Below, in pieces: positions 42,847 to 54,232 of a stretch of 64,000 nucleotides of DNA. The notes under the pieces were generated by a model. The model was not told where the DNA came from. It saw nothing but the letters and a program-made list of their open reading frames with translations, and did no database searches. The position numbers were made by a program, and so were the translations under genes. Numbering within the stretch: position 1 is the stretch's first letter; each line of letters begins with the position of its first letter. The stretch comes from SAR116 cluster bacterium AG-426-I14 (GTDB taxonomy: Bacteria; Pseudomonadota; Alphaproteobacteria; Puniceispirillales; Marisalimonadaceae): contig QCNS01000006.1 in the NCBI GenBank assembly GCA_003210055.1, forward strand, positions 1 through 64,000, read 5' to 3'.

Positions 42847-44205
42847 ATGTCAGACAATAAAAAAAAATTAGAATTTGATCAAATTATAGACTGGTTTAAA
42901 TCTGGTGAGAAGAAAAAAAATGATTGGTTAATTGGAACTGAGCATGAGAAATTTATTTTTAATAAAGATAATTATGAGAGAACAGATTATAATGGACAAT
43001 TTGGTATAGGAAAGATCTTGGATCAGATTTCACTCAATGATAATTGGAGTGAAATTAGAGAGGGAGATAACTTAATAGGATTAAAGCATGTGTCAGGCTC
43101 CTCTATTTCACTAGAACCAGGTGGTCAATTTGAACTTTCTGGAGCACCTTTAAAAAACTTACATCAAACATGCAAAGAAGCTGGATTACATCTTCAGTTA
43201 ATGAAAAAAATAGCAGATCATTTTGAACTATTAATTTTAGGTTTGGGTCATGATCCAAAATCGTCTAGAAATGATATAAAATGGATGCCCAAACAAAGAT
43301 ATAAAATTATGAGAGAATACATGCCAAAAGTTGGTAAATTAGGTCTAGATATGATGTTAAGGACTTGCACTATTCAAGTTAATTTAGATTATAGTAGTGA
43401 AGCAGATATGATAAAAAAATTTCAAACTTCAATTGCACTTCAATCTGTTTCTACAGCATTATTTGCTAATTCACCTTTTTTAGATGGTAAACCTGGCAAG
43501 TTTTTGTCTCAAAGAGCTTTTGTATGGACAGACACAGATAAGGATAGAACAGGAGTACCAAATAATATTTTTATGGATAATTTTGGTTATAAATCTTGGT
43601 CTAAATATTTAATGTCTGTCCCAATGTACTTTGTATATAGAGATGGTAAATATATTGATGTTTCTGGACAGAGCTTTTCTGACTTTATGTTAGGTAAATT
43701 AGATGGATTAGAAGGTGAATTTCCAACTTTAAGTGATTGGCAAAATCATTCAACTGTAGCTTTTCCTGAAGTTAGGTTAAAACAATATTTAGAAATGAGA
43801 GGAGCCGATGGAGGTCCATGGAGTCGTATATGTGCTTTACCAGCATTATGGGTAGGTCTTCTTTACGATGAAAAATCTTTAAATGATGCTTATAATTTAT
43901 CAAAAGATTTCATGCAAGTTAATATTTTAGAAAAAGCGAGACTTTCTGCAGCTAAAGAAGGTTTGAATGGTTTTATTGGTAAAGTTCAAATAAAAGAAAT
44001 AGCCAAAGAAATATTAAATATTTCATATCAAGGATTAAAAAGACGAAACAACCTAGATGAAAAGGGCATTTCAGAAACTCAATATTTAGACCCTCTTTTA
44101 AACATAATAGATAATGACAAAACATCTGCAGAAGAGTTGTTAGAGAGATATAATAACGTTTGGTCAGGTAATATTAATAAAATATTTGAAAAAGAAGTTT
44201 TTTAA
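42847..44205 (+). CDS. gshA: Glutamate--cysteine ligase
   Basis: A 452-residue ligase of the plant/alphaproteobacterial type (not E. coli GshA-like). WLIGTEHEKFIF at the N terminus, LEPGGQFELSGAPL, and MLRTCTIQVNLDYSSEADM are the family blocks, and RLKQYLEMRGADGGPW follows. It makes gamma-glutamylcysteine, the first step to glutathione. This supplies the substrate for chaC and for the glutathionyl-hydroquinone reductase. It converges on tldD with a four-base overlap. Confidence 0.95.
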   Translation: MSDNKKKLEFDQIIDWFKSGEKKKNDWLIGTEHEKFIFNKDNYERTDYNGQFGIGKILDQISLNDNWSEIREGDNLIGLKHVSGSSISLEPGGQFELSGAPLKNLHQTCKEAGLHLQLMKKIADHFELLILGLGHDPKSSRNDIKWMPKQRYKIMREYMPKVGKLGLDMMLRTCTIQVNLDYSSEADMIKKFQTSIALQSVSTALFANSPFLDGKPGKFLSQRAFVWTDTDKDRTGVPNNIFMDNFGYKSWSKYLMSVPMYFVYRDGKYIDVSGQSFSDFMLGKLDGLEGEFPTLSDWQNHSTVAFPEVRLKQYLEMRGADGGPWSRICALPALWVGLLYDEKSLNDAYNLSKDFMQVNILEKARLSAAKEGLNGFIGKVQIKEIAKEILNISYQGLKRRNNLDEKGISETQYLDPLLNIIDNDKTSAEELLERYNNVWSGNINKIFEKEVF

Positions 44206-45650
44206 CTTGTTTCTGTACCACCTATTGTAATGCCCTCCATAAGTAAAGATGGTTGTCCCACTCCAACTGGAACACCTTGACCATTTTTACCACATGTCCC
44301 AATTCCTTCATCAAGTTTTAAATCATTTCCAATCATTTTAATTTTGTTCATAGCATCCGGACCATTACCTATCAATGTAGCACCTTTTAGTGGGTAAATG
44401 ATTTTTCCATCTTCAATAAAATAAGCTTCAGATGCAGAAAAAACAAACTTTCCACTTGTGATGTCAACTTGACCTCCAGAGAAATTGACGGCATAAACAC
44501 CTTTTTTAACACTAGATATAATTTCTTCTGGTTCGTATTTCCCATTAGCCATGAAAGTATTTGTCATTCTTGGCATTGGATAATGAGAATAAGATTCTCT
44601 TCTTCCATTCCCAGTTGGCTTCATATTCATAAGTCTAGCATTCTGTTTGTCTTGCATATAATTTTTCAGAATACCATTTTCTATCAAAATATTTTTTCCT
44701 GAGGGTGTACCTTCATCATCAATTGTGATTGAACCTCTTCTATTTTTCATAGTTCCGTCATCAATAACGGTTACACCTTCAGAAGCAACCTTTTCTCCGA
44801 TTTTGTTTGAAAAAACTGAAGAACCTTTTCTATTAAAATCACCCTCAAGTCCATGGCCAACAGCTTCATGTAACATCACTCCAGGCCACCCTGAGCCAAG
44901 TACTACTGGTATTTCACCAGCTGGTGCAGGTTTTGACTCTAAGTTAAGTGTAGCAATTCTTAACGCTTCAATAACTTGTTTTTTCCAATTCTCCTCTTTT
45001 AGCCAATGATCATACAATGTTCTTCCACCATAACCAGAACTACCAGACTCCCTTCTTCCTTTATGTTGAACTACTATTTGAATATTCAATCTTACTAGAG
45101 GTCTCAAGTCTGCAGTTGATAAATTTTCTGATTGTAAAATTTGAATAGCCTTATAGGAACCAGATAATGAAGTTGAAACTTGAATCACTCTACTATCTAA
45201 GTTTCTTGCAAATTTATCTATATTTTCTAAAGTTTTTATTTTTCTTGAGAATTCAGTGTTTTGAAGAGGATTTTGAGAAGTATACAACGGTTCGTTTCTA
45301 TGCATATTATTTAAAGACAAATTATTATTGTAACTATCTTTTGAAATTGATTTAATTGTTTCTATTGCTTTAAAGATGTTTTTTTCAGAAATTTCGGAAG
45401 AATGAGCATACCCTCTTATTTCTCCGGCAATTGACCTAACTCCAAAACCTTGAGAATTATTAAAAGAAACATTTTTCATTCTACCGTCATCGTATAGAAA
45501 TGTTTCATTATGAGAGTCTTCTAAATATAACTCACCATCGTCAAAATTCAAAAGCGATTCATTTAGCATTTTGGATATTTTATCTTTTGAAATATCATTA
45601 TTTTCAAAAAATAATTTATCAGTAATTTCTAAGTTTTTATTTTTTTTCAT
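44202..45650 (-). CDS. tldD: Metalloprotease TldD
   Basis: A 482-residue TldD. The zinc site HEAVGHGLEGD is at about residues 261-271, followed by DDGTMKNRRGSITIDDEG and, near the C terminus, GTCGKNGQGVPVGVGQPS with the third ligand cysteine. GFGVRSIAG near the N terminus is also typical. It forms the active complex with PmbA/TldE (32.5 kb). It is divergent from the oxidase operon with a 180-base gap. Confidence 0.95.
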   Translation of the reverse strand: MKKNKNLEITDKLFFENNDISKDKISKMLNESLLNFDDGELYLEDSHNETFLYDDGRMKNVSFNNSQGFGVRSIAGEIRGYAHSSEISEKNIFKAIETIKSISKDSYNNNLSLNNMHRNEPLYTSQNPLQNTEFSRKIKTLENIDKFARNLDSRVIQVSTSLSGSYKAIQILQSENLSTADLRPLVRLNIQIVVQHKGRRESGSSGYGGRTLYDHWLKEENWKKQVIEALRIATLNLESKPAPAGEIPVVLGSGWPGVMLHEAVGHGLEGDFNRKGSSVFSNKIGEKVASEGVTVIDDGTMKNRRGSITIDDEGTPSGKNILIENGILKNYMQDKQNARLMNMKPTGNGRRESYSHYPMPRMTNTFMANGKYEPEEIISSVKKGVYAVNFSGGQVDITSGKFVFSASEAYFIEDGKIIYPLKGATLIGNGPDAMNKIKMIGNDLKLDEGIGTCGKNGQGVPVGVGQPSLLMEGITIGGTETS

Positions 45651-45831
45651 AATTGTTCCATTTTGTATTTACTCAATCTTTCGTTATTATTTAATCAGAG
45701 ATATTTTACTATATAGGTTATTCAAACTTATTATAAATATAAAACATAAAAAAATTGTTATTTTCTCTGGCATTTTCCTTTAAAAAGTATAATAAAAGAA
45801 TATATTATATTAATAACAGAACAAACAACAA

Positions 45832-46662
45832 TTGTGGCATATGATTAGAAAATTATTTTATTTGATTTTACCAGTTTTAACTATTTACCCTTCGATAGTT
45901 TTTTCAAGTGAACCAAAACCCTGGCAGTTAAATCTTCAAGAGCCTGCTGGAATAATTGCTGAACTTTCGACTGATTTACATGATTTTTTACTGATTGTAA
46001 TAACTTTAATATCTCTGTTTGTTTTAGGATTGCTAATTTATGTTTGCATTAGATTTAGAGAAAATAAAAATCCGAAGCCTTCTAAAACATCTCATAATAC
46101 AATTATAGAAATTTTATGGACTGTGATACCAGTTATTATTTTAGTAGTTATAGCAGTTCCATCTTTTAAACTTTTATATATTCAAGAAACAGATAAAGAG
46201 TTTGATATGGTTGTGAAAGTAACTGGAAATCAATGGTATTGGAATTACGAATATCCAGATGAAAAGTTAGCATTTGATTCTTATATGATACCTGAAAATG
46301 AAATTAAAGGTGATCAAAAAAGAATGTTGGATGTTGATTATCCTTTAGTTGTTCCAGAAGGTACCAAAATCAAATTTCTCATAGCAGGAAATGATGTAAT
46401 GCATTCGTTCTTTGTTCCTTCTCTGGCGCTTCAAACATACTCCTTTGCTGGAAGAATAAATGAAATTTGGACTGAGATTCCTATGGGAGAAAAAAAATAT
46501 TATGGACAGTGTAATCAAATTTGTGGAGTAAATCATGCTTACATGCCAATTGTAATAAAAGCTGTAAATAAAAGTGAATATGATAAATGGTTGAAGAAAG
46601 CTAAACAAAAGTTTGCTAAACACGATATTCAAAAAAATAAGTTAGTAATGAATAATAATTAG
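45832..46662 (+). CDS. ctaC: Cytochrome c oxidase subunit II
   Basis: A 276-residue precursor. A signal peptide (about 1-24) is followed by two transmembrane helices and a periplasmic cupredoxin domain. The CuA site consists of HSFFVPSLAL and YGQCNQICGVNHAYM, with two cysteines, His and Met in order. NQWYWNYEYPD carries the aromatic residues for electron entry. There is no fused cytochrome c domain, so it accepts electrons from a separate cytochrome c. It opens the cta operon. Confidence 0.97.
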   Translation: MWHMIRKLFYLILPVLTIYPSIVFSSEPKPWQLNLQEPAGIIAELSTDLHDFLLIVITLISLFVLGLLIYVCIRFRENKNPKPSKTSHNTIIEILWTVIPVIILVVIAVPSFKLLYIQETDKEFDMVVKVTGNQWYWNYEYPDEKLAFDSYMIPENEIKGDQKRMLDVDYPLVVPEGTKIKFLIAGNDVMHSFFVPSLALQTYSFAGRINEIWTEIPMGEKKYYGQCNQICGVNHAYMPIVIKAVNKSEYDKWLKKAKQKFAKHDIQKNKLVMNNN

Positions 46663-46675
46663 TTTAAATGGTTAA

Positions 46676-48289
<1,614 letters not shown>

Positions 48290-48300
48290 AAATTGACTAA

Positions 48301-49221
48301 ATGTTAAATATAATTGCTCAACAAAAGGATAAGGTAATTGCAATTGAATTAGCTTCTCCTAAAGATTTTTTTGATTTGATGAAGCCAAGAGTGATGTCTT
48401 TAGTAGTTTTTACATCTTTAGTTGGCTATGTATGTGGATATTTTTCTATTTATGATAAAATCAACCCTTTACTCTCGATAATTGGTATTTTTGCAATTGC
48501 AATTGGCGCTGGTTCCTCTGGTGTTTTAAACCAATGGTATGATCGTGATATTGATAAATTAATGTTAAGAACTAAAAATAGACCAATCCCAAAAGGTAAA
48601 ATTCTGCCATCTGATGCTCTTGGTTTTGGAATTCTTGGCTCTATTTTATCTATTACAATTATAGGTTTAGCAATAAATTGGTTAGCAGGATTCTTTTTAG
48701 CATTTACTATTATATTTTATTCAGTGGTTTATACGGTTTTTTTGAAAAGAAGTACTTCTCAAAATATAGTAATTGGGGGAGCTGCAGGTGCATTCCCTCC
48801 CTTAATTGGTTACATTTGTTCAACAGGAAATTTATCACTTGAGCCGTTCATATTATTTGGGATAATTTTTTTATGGACACCTCCTCATTTCTGGGCTTTA
48901 GCAATTTTAAAGAAAGATGAGTATTTTTTCGCAAATATTCCAATGATGCCAATAGTAGCGGGGATTAAAAGTACAAAAAAACAAATTTTTTTATACGCAT
49001 TAGTATTATTTTTTTTCTCACTCTTGCCTTTTTTTCTTGGATTTAATGGTCAGATATATTTAGTTTTTTCACTTGTTTTAGGTTTAGAGTTTCTTAGAAG
49101 ATCCTGGAAATTTTTAAAAAGTTCAAATAGCATGGGTCATAATTTATTTGTTTATTCTATAATATATCTATTTGTTTTATTTTTGGTTATTCCATTAGAT
49201 AAGATGTATTTTAATCTTTAA
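48301..49221 (+). CDS. ctaB: Protoheme IX farnesyltransferase (heme O synthase)
   Basis: A 306-residue UbiA-family enzyme. The first motif is NQWYDRDIDKLMLRTKNRP; VVYTVFLKRSTSQNIVIGG and WTPPHFWALAI are also typical of heme O synthases. It adds a farnesyl group to heme b to make heme o, the precursor of the heme a used by CtaD. It is 12 bases after ctaD. Hydrophobic throughout. Confidence 0.96.
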   Translation: MLNIIAQQKDKVIAIELASPKDFFDLMKPRVMSLVVFTSLVGYVCGYFSIYDKINPLLSIIGIFAIAIGAGSSGVLNQWYDRDIDKLMLRTKNRPIPKGKILPSDALGFGILGSILSITIIGLAINWLAGFFLAFTIIFYSVVYTVFLKRSTSQNIVIGGAAGAFPPLIGYICSTGNLSLEPFILFGIIFLWTPPHFWALAILKKDEYFFANIPMMPIVAGIKSTKKQIFLYALVLFFFSLLPFFLGFNGQIYLVFSLVLGLEFLRRSWKFLKSSNSMGHNLFVYSIIYLFVLFLVIPLDKMYFNL

Positions 49222-49227
49222 ATTATT

Positions 49228-49371
49228 ATGAATAAAAATCTAGATCCAAATTATATAGCAAAATTTTATAAAAATAGAAAAAATAAAAACTTAATAATTT
49301 TATTTTTAATACTATTTTTTGTTTTACTATTTTTTTTGATTACAATTTTAAGGATGAATGTTGGTAAATGA
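49228..49371 (+). CDS. Small membrane protein of the oxidase operon (CoxF-like, 47 aa)
   Basis: An ATG at 49228 opens a 47-residue frame ending at 49371. It has a short charged N-terminal part (YKNRKNKN) followed by one transmembrane helix and the ending LLFFLITILRMNVG. It starts seven bases after the ctaB stop, and its stop overlaps the ctaG start (ATGA). A short single-helix protein with a basic N terminus and an (V/I)T(I/L)(V/L)R end is found at this position in many alphaproteobacterial cta operons and is annotated as CoxF. Its role in oxidase assembly is inferred from position. Confidence 0.7.
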   Translation: MNKNLDPNYIAKFYKNRKNKNLIILFLILFFVLLFFLITILRMNVGK

Positions 49372-49931
49372 GAAATAGTTCATTAAACTTTAAAAATAAA
49401 AATTCAATTATATTATTATCATTTCTGGTTTTGGGAATGTTAATTTTATCTTTTGCATCTGTACCTCTTTATGATCTTTTTTGTAGAGTTACTGGTTATG
49501 GTGGAACTGTTCAAAGAGCTAGTATAGCCCCAGGCTCTAATGGTGATCTGCCTAAAATTCAGATTAGATTTGATGCAAATGTATCAAGAGATTTGAAATG
49601 GAAATTTGAAGCGCCAGAAGAAAAAATCTTGATAGAACCAGGGATTCAAAAAGTTATTTATTATAAAGCAAAAAATTTATCTAATAAGTCAATTATTGGA
49701 ACAGCATCATTTAACGTTTCACCTCCTAAAGCTGGATCAATTTTTATGAAAGTTGATTGTTTTTGTTTTGAAGAACAATTGTTAAAACCTGGAGAAGAGG
49801 TAAAAATGCCTGTAGCTTTCTATATTGATCCTAAAATTTACGAACAGAAAAATACTAAAAATATCAAAGAAATAACACTTTCATATACTTTTTTTAAAGT
49901 AAATTTGAAATCTGAAGATAAAAATGTTTAA
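49368..49931 (+). CDS. ctaG: Cytochrome c oxidase assembly protein CtaG (Cox11 family)
   Basis: A 187-residue CtaG/Cox11. One N-terminal helix (about 14-32) is followed by FASVPLYDLFCRVTGYGGT. The copper-binding CFCFEEQ motif sits at about 128-134 in VDCFCFEEQLLKPGEEV, and MPVAFYIDP follows. It delivers copper to the CuB site of CtaD. It is coupled to the small upstream protein by a four-base overlap. Confidence 0.96.
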   Translation: MRNSSLNFKNKNSIILLSFLVLGMLILSFASVPLYDLFCRVTGYGGTVQRASIAPGSNGDLPKIQIRFDANVSRDLKWKFEAPEEKILIEPGIQKVIYYKAKNLSNKSIIGTASFNVSPPKAGSIFMKVDCFCFEEQLLKPGEEVKMPVAFYIDPKIYEQKNTKNIKEITLSYTFFKVNLKSEDKNV

Positions 49932-49998
49932 ACTTAATTTATTAATATTATTTTTTTATTTTTTGTTGTATTTTAAAATTAAAATGGTGAACTAAATT

Positions 49999-50784
49999 AT
50001 GAGTGGAGATCAAAAACATCAATTTCATCTAGTTGAACCAAGTCCATGGCCAGCAATAGGTTCTGCAGCAGGTTTTACTCTTGCTTTAGGCGGAGCGATG
50101 TACATGCATGATTATCTTTACAGTGGATATATTCTTATTGCTGGGTTCTTAATGCTTTTAACAGTAATGTTTTTCTGGTGGAGAGATGTTATTAGAGAAG
50201 CTGAGTTCCAAGGACATCATACACCTATTGTTCAAATTGGAATGAGATATGGAATGATACTCTTCATATCATCAGAGGTTATGTTTTTTGTTGCCTTTTT
50301 TTGGGCATTTTTTGATTCAAGTTTGTATCCTGATACCGGAGTTTGGCCACCAGCAGACATAGTCACTTTTGATCCGTTTGATTTACCTTTGATAAACACA
50401 ATGATATTATTACTTTCAGGATGTACAGTGACTTGGTCTCATCACGCCTTACAACTTGATAACAGAAAAGATTTTCTTTTGGGTTTGTTTTTGACAATTC
50501 TTTTGGGTATTAGTTTTACTGCACTTCAGGCATATGAGTATACACATGCTGCATTTAGTTTTACAGATGGCATATATGCTTCTACTTTTTATATGGCAAC
50601 TGGATTTCATGGATTTCATGTGATTGTTGGAACATTGTTTTTAATTGTTTGCTATTTTAGAGGGCTTAAGGGGCATTATACCTCCGATCATCACTTTGGA
50701 TTTGAGGCCGCTGCATGGTACTGGCATTTTGTTGATGTTGTTTGGTTATTTTTATTTGTATGTATTTATTGGTGGGGTGCATAG
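49999..50784 (+). CDS. ctaE: Cytochrome c oxidase subunit III
   Basis: A 261-residue subunit with seven hydrophobic helices. HQFHLVEPSPWPAIGS begins the family domain. FISSEVMFFVAFFWAFF, WPPADI, YEYTHAAF and TGFHGFHVIVGTLFL follow, with WHFVDVVWLFLF near the C terminus. It stabilises the oxidase core and supports its proton uptake. It lies about 70 bases after ctaG, a gap that holds only a 23-codon frame. Confidence 0.97.
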   Translation: MSGDQKHQFHLVEPSPWPAIGSAAGFTLALGGAMYMHDYLYSGYILIAGFLMLLTVMFFWWRDVIREAEFQGHHTPIVQIGMRYGMILFISSEVMFFVAFFWAFFDSSLYPDTGVWPPADIVTFDPFDLPLINTMILLLSGCTVTWSHHALQLDNRKDFLLGLFLTILLGISFTALQAYEYTHAAFSFTDGIYASTFYMATGFHGFHVIVGTLFLIVCYFRGLKGHYTSDHHFGFEAAAWYWHFVDVVWLFLFVCIYWWGA

Positions 50785-50809
50785 ATAGCTAATGATTACA
50801 TTTTAAAAA

Positions 50810-51562
50810 ATGTCTTTTAATTTTTTGAATACAAAAATAATTTTTAAACCATTATTTTTCCCTACCCTTTTTTTGTTAATAGTTTTTCCAATTTTAATTT
50901 TGCTCGGAAGTTGGCAGGTGTACAGACTAATCTGGAAAGAAAATTTAATAGAATATTATCAAAATCAGTCTTCCAGTAAATTGCTTGACTTATCAAAAAA
51001 TATTTCTAATAACGAGAATTTAGAATTTAGAAAGGTAAAATTTAGAGGTACTTTTTTAAATGCTAAAGAAATTTATATATCTGGTAAAACATATGAGGGT
51101 AATATTGGTTTTCATGTAGTTACACCCTTCAGAATGCAAAATAATAAAATTGTTTTTATTAATAGAGGTTGGGTTTCTGAAGGTTATAGAAATCCTGAAA
51201 AAAGAAAATTCAGCTTGTTAAAAAATGAAATTCAAATTAATGGTATAGTGCGTTTTCCTCAAAAAAAAGGATATTTTGTACCAGAAAATGAACCAAATAA
51301 AGGATTTTGGTTTACAATAAACCCAAATGAACTAATCAATTTTTTAAAATTTAAAAAAATAGATACTATTAGTGAATATTATGTTGATGCAATAAGGGAT
51401 GAAGGTAAAATAAAAATACCAATAGGGGCTAATGGAAAGCCAAATTTAAGAAATCAACATTTATCATATGCTATAACATGGTACAGTTTGGCATTAGTGC
51501 TTTTAATTATTTACATACTTTTTCATCGCTCAGTAGATAGACTTTTTTTTAAGAAACTTTGA
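50810..51562 (+). CDS. surf1: SURF1-family oxidase assembly protein
   Basis: A 250-residue protein with the two-helix SURF1 arrangement: an N-terminal helix (about 15-37, ending GSWQVYRL), a soluble domain with FRKVKFRGTF and FINRGWV, and a C-terminal helix after NLRNQHLSYAITWYSLAL. It binds heme a and passes it to CtaD. It follows ctaE closely and precedes thrC by one base, as in many alphaproteobacteria. Confidence 0.93.
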   Translation: MSFNFLNTKIIFKPLFFPTLFLLIVFPILILLGSWQVYRLIWKENLIEYYQNQSSSKLLDLSKNISNNENLEFRKVKFRGTFLNAKEIYISGKTYEGNIGFHVVTPFRMQNNKIVFINRGWVSEGYRNPEKRKFSLLKNEIQINGIVRFPQKKGYFVPENEPNKGFWFTINPNELINFLKFKKIDTISEYYVDAIRDEGKIKIPIGANGKPNLRNQHLSYAITWYSLALVLLIIYILFHRSVDRLFFKKL

Positions 51563-51563
51563 G

Positions 51564-52979
51564 ATGGCTGATTCAATAAAATATACAAGTACAAGAGGTG
51601 GTGAACAAAACTTATCGTTTGATGATGTTTTGCTTACTGGTTTGGCTAGAGATGGAGGCTTATATATGCCTGAAAGTTGGCCAAGTTTTTCTTACAAAAA
51701 ATTACTTCAAATGAAAAATCTAGATTACCCTAATTTAGCATCAGAGATAATTAAACAATTTGTAGGTAAAAATTTAGAAAAAAAAATAGATTTTATAAGT
51801 AAGTCAGTATATTCCAGTTTTGACAATGAAGAGGTAGCACCAATTGTTAAATTAAAAGAAAACTTATATTTGATGGAATTATTTCATGGACCCACTCTAG
51901 CTTTCAAAGATTATGCTATGATGTATCTATCAAAGTTATTTGATGAGGTTTTAAAAGAGAAAAAAAAGAAAATTGTAATTTTAGGAGCTACAAGTGGAGA
52001 TACAGGATCAGCTGCATTACAAGCTTTTCAATTAAAAAAAAATATCGATATATTTATTTTTTTCCCACATAAAAGAGTTTCTAATGTCCAAAAAAAACAA
52101 ATGACTACGATTTATGGACCAGGAACTGAGTCAATTGCATTAAAATCAGATTTTGATGGATGTCAAACTTTAGTTAAATCTATGTTTAATGATATTGAAT
52201 TTAGAGATGAGTTTTCATTATCTGCTATAAATTCTATTAACTGGGCTAGGTTAATACCTCAAATAGTATATTATTTTTATGGTGCTTTTAGGGTGGGGGC
52301 TCCAGAAAAAGAGGTTATTTTTTCTGTTCCCACTGGTAACTTTGGTAATATTCTTGCCGGATGGATAGCATTAAAAATGGGTTTACCAATAAGAAAATTA
52401 ATTTGTGGTTCAAATAGAAATGATGTTCTTACAAGATTATTTAATAATGGTATTATGAAAAAAACAGATGTTATCCCATCATTAAGTCCTAGTATGGATA
52501 TACAAGTTTCAAGTAATTTTGAGAGATTTTTATTTGAACTGCTTGACAGAAATCCAGATAAATTAAATTTTTTAATGAACAATTTTGAAGATAATAATTA
52601 CTACGAGTTAGATAAGCAACAATTAGAAAAGGCTTCAAAATATTTTGAATCATTTAGTGTTAGTGATAATGAAATTTTGCAGACAATAAAATATATTCAT
52701 AAGGAATACAAATATATAATAGACCCTCATACTGCTGTCGGTATAAAATCAATTTTCTTAGCTCAACAAGAAAAAAAACTTAAAAACAACTTACCTATTA
52801 TTTCATTAGCGTGTGCTCATCCATCGAAATTTCCGAATACTATTTTTAAAAGTTTAACTTTTTATCCAGAAATTCCACAAAGATTAGGTGATGTTTTAAA
52901 AAAAGAAGAAAAATTTAAAATTATTGATAATAATATATCAAAAGTTAAAAATTATTTAATTAATCAAATGAGAAAATGA
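51564..52979 (+). CDS. thrC: Threonine synthase
   Basis: A 471-residue PLP enzyme. The PLP lysine is K115 in PTLAFKDYAM. YTSTRGGEQNLSFDDVLL at the N terminus, GATSGDTGSAALQ, and SVPTGNFGNILAGW (phosphate cup) are characteristic. It makes threonine from O-phosphohomoserine; the kinase gene thrB is at 57.7 kb in this window. It sits one base after surf1 and overlaps the M16 peptidase by four. Confidence 0.96.
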   Translation: MADSIKYTSTRGGEQNLSFDDVLLTGLARDGGLYMPESWPSFSYKKLLQMKNLDYPNLASEIIKQFVGKNLEKKIDFISKSVYSSFDNEEVAPIVKLKENLYLMELFHGPTLAFKDYAMMYLSKLFDEVLKEKKKKIVILGATSGDTGSAALQAFQLKKNIDIFIFFPHKRVSNVQKKQMTTIYGPGTESIALKSDFDGCQTLVKSMFNDIEFRDEFSLSAINSINWARLIPQIVYYFYGAFRVGAPEKEVIFSVPTGNFGNILAGWIALKMGLPIRKLICGSNRNDVLTRLFNNGIMKKTDVIPSLSPSMDIQVSSNFERFLFELLDRNPDKLNFLMNNFEDNNYYELDKQQLEKASKYFESFSVSDNEILQTIKYIHKEYKYIIDPHTAVGIKSIFLAQQEKKLKNNLPIISLACAHPSKFPNTIFKSLTFYPEIPQRLGDVLKKEEKFKIIDNNISKVKNYLINQMRK

Positions 52980-54232
52980 TGACTATTAGTTTAAAAAAAT
53001 TAAATTCAGGAATTACAATTTTATCTGATCAATTTAAATCCAAAACAGTATCATTAGGATTATGGCTTGATGTAGGAAGTGTAAGTGAAAAAAAAAATCA
53101 AGTTGGTATTGCACACATGCTTGAGCACATGGCTTTTAAAGGCACAAAAGCAAGAACTGCATATCAAATAGCACGTGAAATTGAAGATGTCGGCGGTGAT
53201 ATAAACGCTTATACGGGTAAAGAAAGAACTGCTTACTACGTAAGATTACTCCCTGAAAATTTAAATTTAGGTGTAGATATTCTCTCTGATATTCTAATTA
53301 ATTCAACTTTCCCCGAAGATGAAATTGAGCGTGAAAGAGGAGTTATAATTTCTGAAATTGGTCAATATAATGATATGCCTGATGAAAAAGTTTATGAAAA
53401 TTTTATGTCAACTTCTTTTAAAGGTCAATCACTTGGAAAATCAATTTTGGGAACAGAAAAGTCCGTAAAATCATTTAACAAAAATGATTTAACAACGTTC
53501 TCCAGTGAATTTTACAATAATTCAAATTTGATAGTTGGAATATGTGGTAATTTTAATAAAGAGCAGTTTGAAAAACATGTAAGTAAAAAATTTTTAGGAT
53601 TAAGAAACGGGTTGAAGACTAAAAAACCTATTTATAAATGGCAATCAGGAAAATTTTTAGAGGAAAAAGATCTTGAACAAACAAATATTATGTTTGGCTT
53701 AGAAGGATTGAGTAATTCTGATAAAGATAGATTTGCTTTGAGAGCATTAACAATAATTTTTGGTTATGGAATGTCATCAAAATTATTCCAAGAAATAAGA
53801 GAAAAAAGAGGTTTATGCTACAGTATTTATGGATTTTGTTCTCAGTATTCTTCTTCGGGGACTTTTGGATTTAGCTCTGGATGTTCTCCAGAAAATGTTG
53901 AGAAACTTTTAGAGTGTTCGATTAGAGAATTAATAAAAATGAAAGGAAATATAAAAGAAAAAGATTTAATCAGAGCAAAAGCACAATTAAAATCAGGCTT
54001 ATTAATGAACCAAGAAAGGTCAATGAGTAGATTAGAAACAAATGTGCATAGTATTTTCACATTTAATAAAGTTATTACTGATAAAGAGGCTTTAAATATG
54101 ATAGAAAAATTGGAATTATCTCAGTTAGAACGGGCTTTAGAAAGAGTATTAGAAAATAAAAAACCTGTCTTATCAATTATTGGACCTAATAGTAACTTGT
54201 TTACAAAACAAGAGTTGAAAAATTATTTTTAA
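52976..54232 (+). CDS. M16 family zinc peptidase (processing-peptidase-like)
   Basis: A 418-residue M16B protein. The inverted zinc motif HMLEH (47-51) lies in GIAHMLEHMAFKGT, the downstream glutamate is in ERERGVIISEI, and KRGLCYSIYGF belongs to the second half-domain. It is related to mitochondrial processing peptidase beta. Gene order thrC-M16 is common in alphaproteobacteria. No signal peptide is seen, so it acts in the cytoplasm; its substrate is unknown. It starts ATGATG, overlapping the thrC stop; either Met could be used. Confidence 0.93.
   Translation: MMTISLKKLNSGITILSDQFKSKTVSLGLWLDVGSVSEKKNQVGIAHMLEHMAFKGTKARTAYQIAREIEDVGGDINAYTGKERTAYYVRLLPENLNLGVDILSDILINSTFPEDEIERERGVIISEIGQYNDMPDEKVYENFMSTSFKGQSLGKSILGTEKSVKSFNKNDLTTFSSEFYNNSNLIVGICGNFNKEQFEKHVSKKFLGLRNGLKTKKPIYKWQSGKFLEEKDLEQTNIMFGLEGLSNSDKDRFALRALTIIFGYGMSSKLFQEIREKRGLCYSIYGFCSQYSSSGTFGFSSGCSPENVEKLLECSIRELIKMKGNIKEKDLIRAKAQLKSGLLMNQERSMSRLETNVHSIFTFNKVITDKEALNMIEKLELSQLERALERVLENKKPVLSIIGPNSNLFTKQELKNYF

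Noticed and set aside
45571-45783. 70-residue hydrophobic plus-strand frame between tldD and ctaC
   Set aside because: Starts inside tldD on the opposite strand and has no ribosome site; hydrophobicity is expected from AT-rich DNA.
49924-49995. 23-codon frame between ctaG and ctaE (MFKLNLL...)
   Set aside because: Too short and low in complexity to support; it overlaps the ctaG stop and may be a chance reading of a T-rich gap.
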